Origin: Rhodopirellula europaea 6C
Lineage (GTDB): Bacteria > Planctomycetota > Planctomycetia > Pirellulales > Pirellulaceae
NCBI RefSeq assembly: GCF_000338295.1
Contig: NZ_ANMO01000094.1
Location: 29,705 to 93,704 of the forward strand
DNA length: 64,000 nucleotides
Reading direction: 5' to 3'
Part shown: positions 62,670 through 64,000 of the stretch, in pieces
How the letters are laid out: each line of letters starts with the position of its first letter
Numbering within the stretch: the first letter of the stretch is position 1
Notes under the pieces: model-generated
What the model saw: only the letters and a program-made list of their open reading frames with translations
Databases searched by the model: none
What the model was told of the DNA's origin: nothing
Made by a program: the position numbers and the translations under genes

Positions 62670-64000
62670 TTAAATCAGGTCAGTGAGAACGTGACCATGC
62701 ACATCGGTTAAGCGACGGTCAACACCGTCGTGTCGCACCGTCAGTTGTGTGTGATCGATCCCCAACTGATGCAAGATGGTCGCATGAATGTCGTAGACCT
62801 GAGTCGAATGGGCTCGGTCGAGCGGCTTATAACCCCAAGGATCCGATTCGCCCGACGTGATGCCGCCGCGAATTCCGCCGCCGCACATCCAATTCGTGAA
62901 CACATATGGATTGTGGTCGCGTCCTTTCTGACCTTGCGTGCTCGGCATACGGCCAAATTCAGTCGTCCACAAAACGATCGTGTCGTCCAGCAAACCGGTT
63001 CGCTTCAAATCTTTGATCAATGCGGCGGTGCCAACCGCCATGCCTTGGGCCAACGGGCCATGGTCACGCTCAATGTCTTCATGCGAATCCCAATTGCGTC
63101 TCGGAAAACCGTTGTCGTTGCCAGACCAAATCTGAACGAACCGGACACCACGCTCAAGCAAACGGCGCGCGATCAGACACTTCCGCCCAAAGTACTCGGC
63201 CTCTTCGGCTGGATTGATCTTGTCCGGATAAGTCGCACCAATCCGATCCAGACCGTACATTTTCATCGTCTCCGCGGTCTCGCCTGAAATGTCCAAGGCT
63301 TCGGGTGCATGCAACTGCATCGCGGCGGCCAACTCATAAGATCGAATGCGTGCGTCCAGCCGTGAATCGCCCGGGCGTTCTTGCAGATAACGATGGTTCA
63401 TTCGATTCAACATCGCCAAACCCTCTCGATCACCTAGTGCCGAAATGAAATCGGCTCGCGCGGAGAGGTCATCGATCGGATTGGCACGTTGGGGAAAAAT
63501 GGTGGTTCCTTGCGCCGATGCGGGCAAGAAAGCTGCTCCCCAATTCTTTGGCCCGTTACTGGCGAAACCTCGGTGGTCCGGGAGCACCACAAAAGTGGGC
63601 AGGTTCTCATTGATCGCCCCGAGGCCGTAGCTGACCCACGAACCCATTCCCGGAAAACCTGGACGCTGAAAACCGGTGGCTTGCAAGTAAGTGGCCTGAG
63701 AGTGCACGCCAGTTTTTCCGACCATGTTGTGCACGAATGCAATGTCGTCGACACAATCACCCAGTGGTGCCACCACCTCACTGAGCATCTTGCCTGATTG
63801 ACCATGGGGCGAAAAGCGAAATGGCGATTTCATCCATGGCCCCAGACCGTCTTGGAATGTTTCTACCGGTTCGCCGAAGTCGGATTGTTCGCCGTGCAGC
63901 TTTTCGAGCAATGGTTTGTGATCCCACAAATCAATGTGGCTGGCGGCTCCTGCCATGAACAGTTGCACCACACGTTTGGCTTTGGGTGGATGGTGCAGCA
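62670..64000 (-). CDS. DUF1501 protein (5' end outside the window)
   Basis: The frame is open through the window edge, giving 443 visible residues. Upstream of the first in-frame GTG (63971) the visible codons read HHPPKAKRV, which is the normal DUF1501 lead-in, so the true start is beyond 64000. Family blocks: LFMAGAASHIDLWDHKP, RGVRFVQIWSGNDN, WDSHEDIERDHGPLAQG, TEFGRMP, GRDHNP and HATILHQLGIDH. DUF1501 proteins have an alkaline-phosphatase/sulfatase-like fold, are exported by the Tat route, and in planctomycetes are encoded beside DUF1549/DUF1553 cytochrome-like genes, which would lie off the right edge. The substrate is unknown. Confidence 0.93.
   Translation of the reverse strand, partial: LHHPPKAKRVVQLFMAGAASHIDLWDHKPLLEKLHGEQSDFGEPVETFQDGLGPWMKSPFRFSPHGQSGKMLSEVVAPLGDCVDDIAFVHNMVGKTGVHSQATYLQATGFQRPGFPGMGSWVSYGLGAINENLPTFVVLPDHRGFASNGPKNWGAAFLPASAQGTTIFPQRANPIDDLSARADFISALGDREGLAMLNRMNHRYLQERPGDSRLDARIRSYELAAAMQLHAPEALDISGETAETMKMYGLDRIGATYPDKINPAEEAEYFGRKCLIARRLLERGVRFVQIWSGNDNGFPRRNWDSHEDIERDHGPLAQGMAVGTAALIKDLKRTGLLDDTIVLWTTEFGRMPSTQGQKGRDHNPYVFTNWMCGGGIRGGITSGESDPWGYKPLDRAHSTQVYDIHATILHQLGIDHTQLTVRHDGVDRRLTDVHGHVLTDLI

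Overview
The window looks like chromosomal DNA of a marine planctomycete close to Rhodopirellula. The signs are a moderate GC content, a protein with the planctomycete LEPR-type N-terminus and a dockerin, DUF1559 and DUF1501 proteins, a MoxR-type DUF58/VWA cluster with a giant coiled-coil protein, a fused AroDE, and long intergenic spaces beside tightly overlapping operons. I see no phage, insertion sequence, CRISPR array, tRNA or rRNA. The genus is inferred from gene content, not from a search.

Layout. (1) 2-12669, + strand: end of a DUF58 gene, two VWA membrane proteins, a 1930-residue coiled-coil membrane protein and an exported alpha/alpha-toroid protein, joined by 4-base stop/start overlaps. 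(2) 12825-21027, + strand: a full-length cobalamin riboswitch followed by a DUF1559 pseudopilin-like gene, a 2033-residue surface protein with three DUF4465 repeats and a dockerin, a small DUF1289 Cys protein and a DUF6580 membrane protein. I read this as a B12-controlled B12 (or corrinoid) capture operon; it is the most interesting item here. (3) 20999-32363: an epimerase, TypA/BipA, a histidine phosphatase, an ABC ATPase with a permease fused to a CPBP protease, a WecA/MraY-like glycosyl-phosphate transferase, a lipoprotein and a Wza-like polysaccharide export lipoprotein. (4) 32454-42394: pseudouridine synthase, a short RecQ, FolP, a HemW/HutW-like radical SAM protein, a PQQ-type beta-propeller, AroDE, a D-threonine-aldolase-like PLP enzyme and an HtrA protease. 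(5) 42394-47170, - strand: rpoN, and the classic block SRP RNA - dnaX - ybaB - recR. dnaX carries an A9 slippery run with a downstream stem, so it should make both gamma and tau. (6) 48163-61240, - strand: ABC permease, a 3665-residue PKS-NRPS (KS-AT-DH-ER-KR-ACP-C-A-PCP-TE) and RarD, apparently one transcription unit. (7) 61563-64000: an exported hydrolase-like protein and the C-terminal part of a DUF1501 protein.

How the parts work together. Region 1 is probably an envelope-associated machine downstream of a MoxR ATPase lying outside the window. Region 2 would be switched off by cobalamin and would capture a corrinoid at the surface and move it across the inner membrane. Regions 5 and 6 are, respectively, a housekeeping replication, repair and targeting block and a secondary-metabolite locus with its own transporters.
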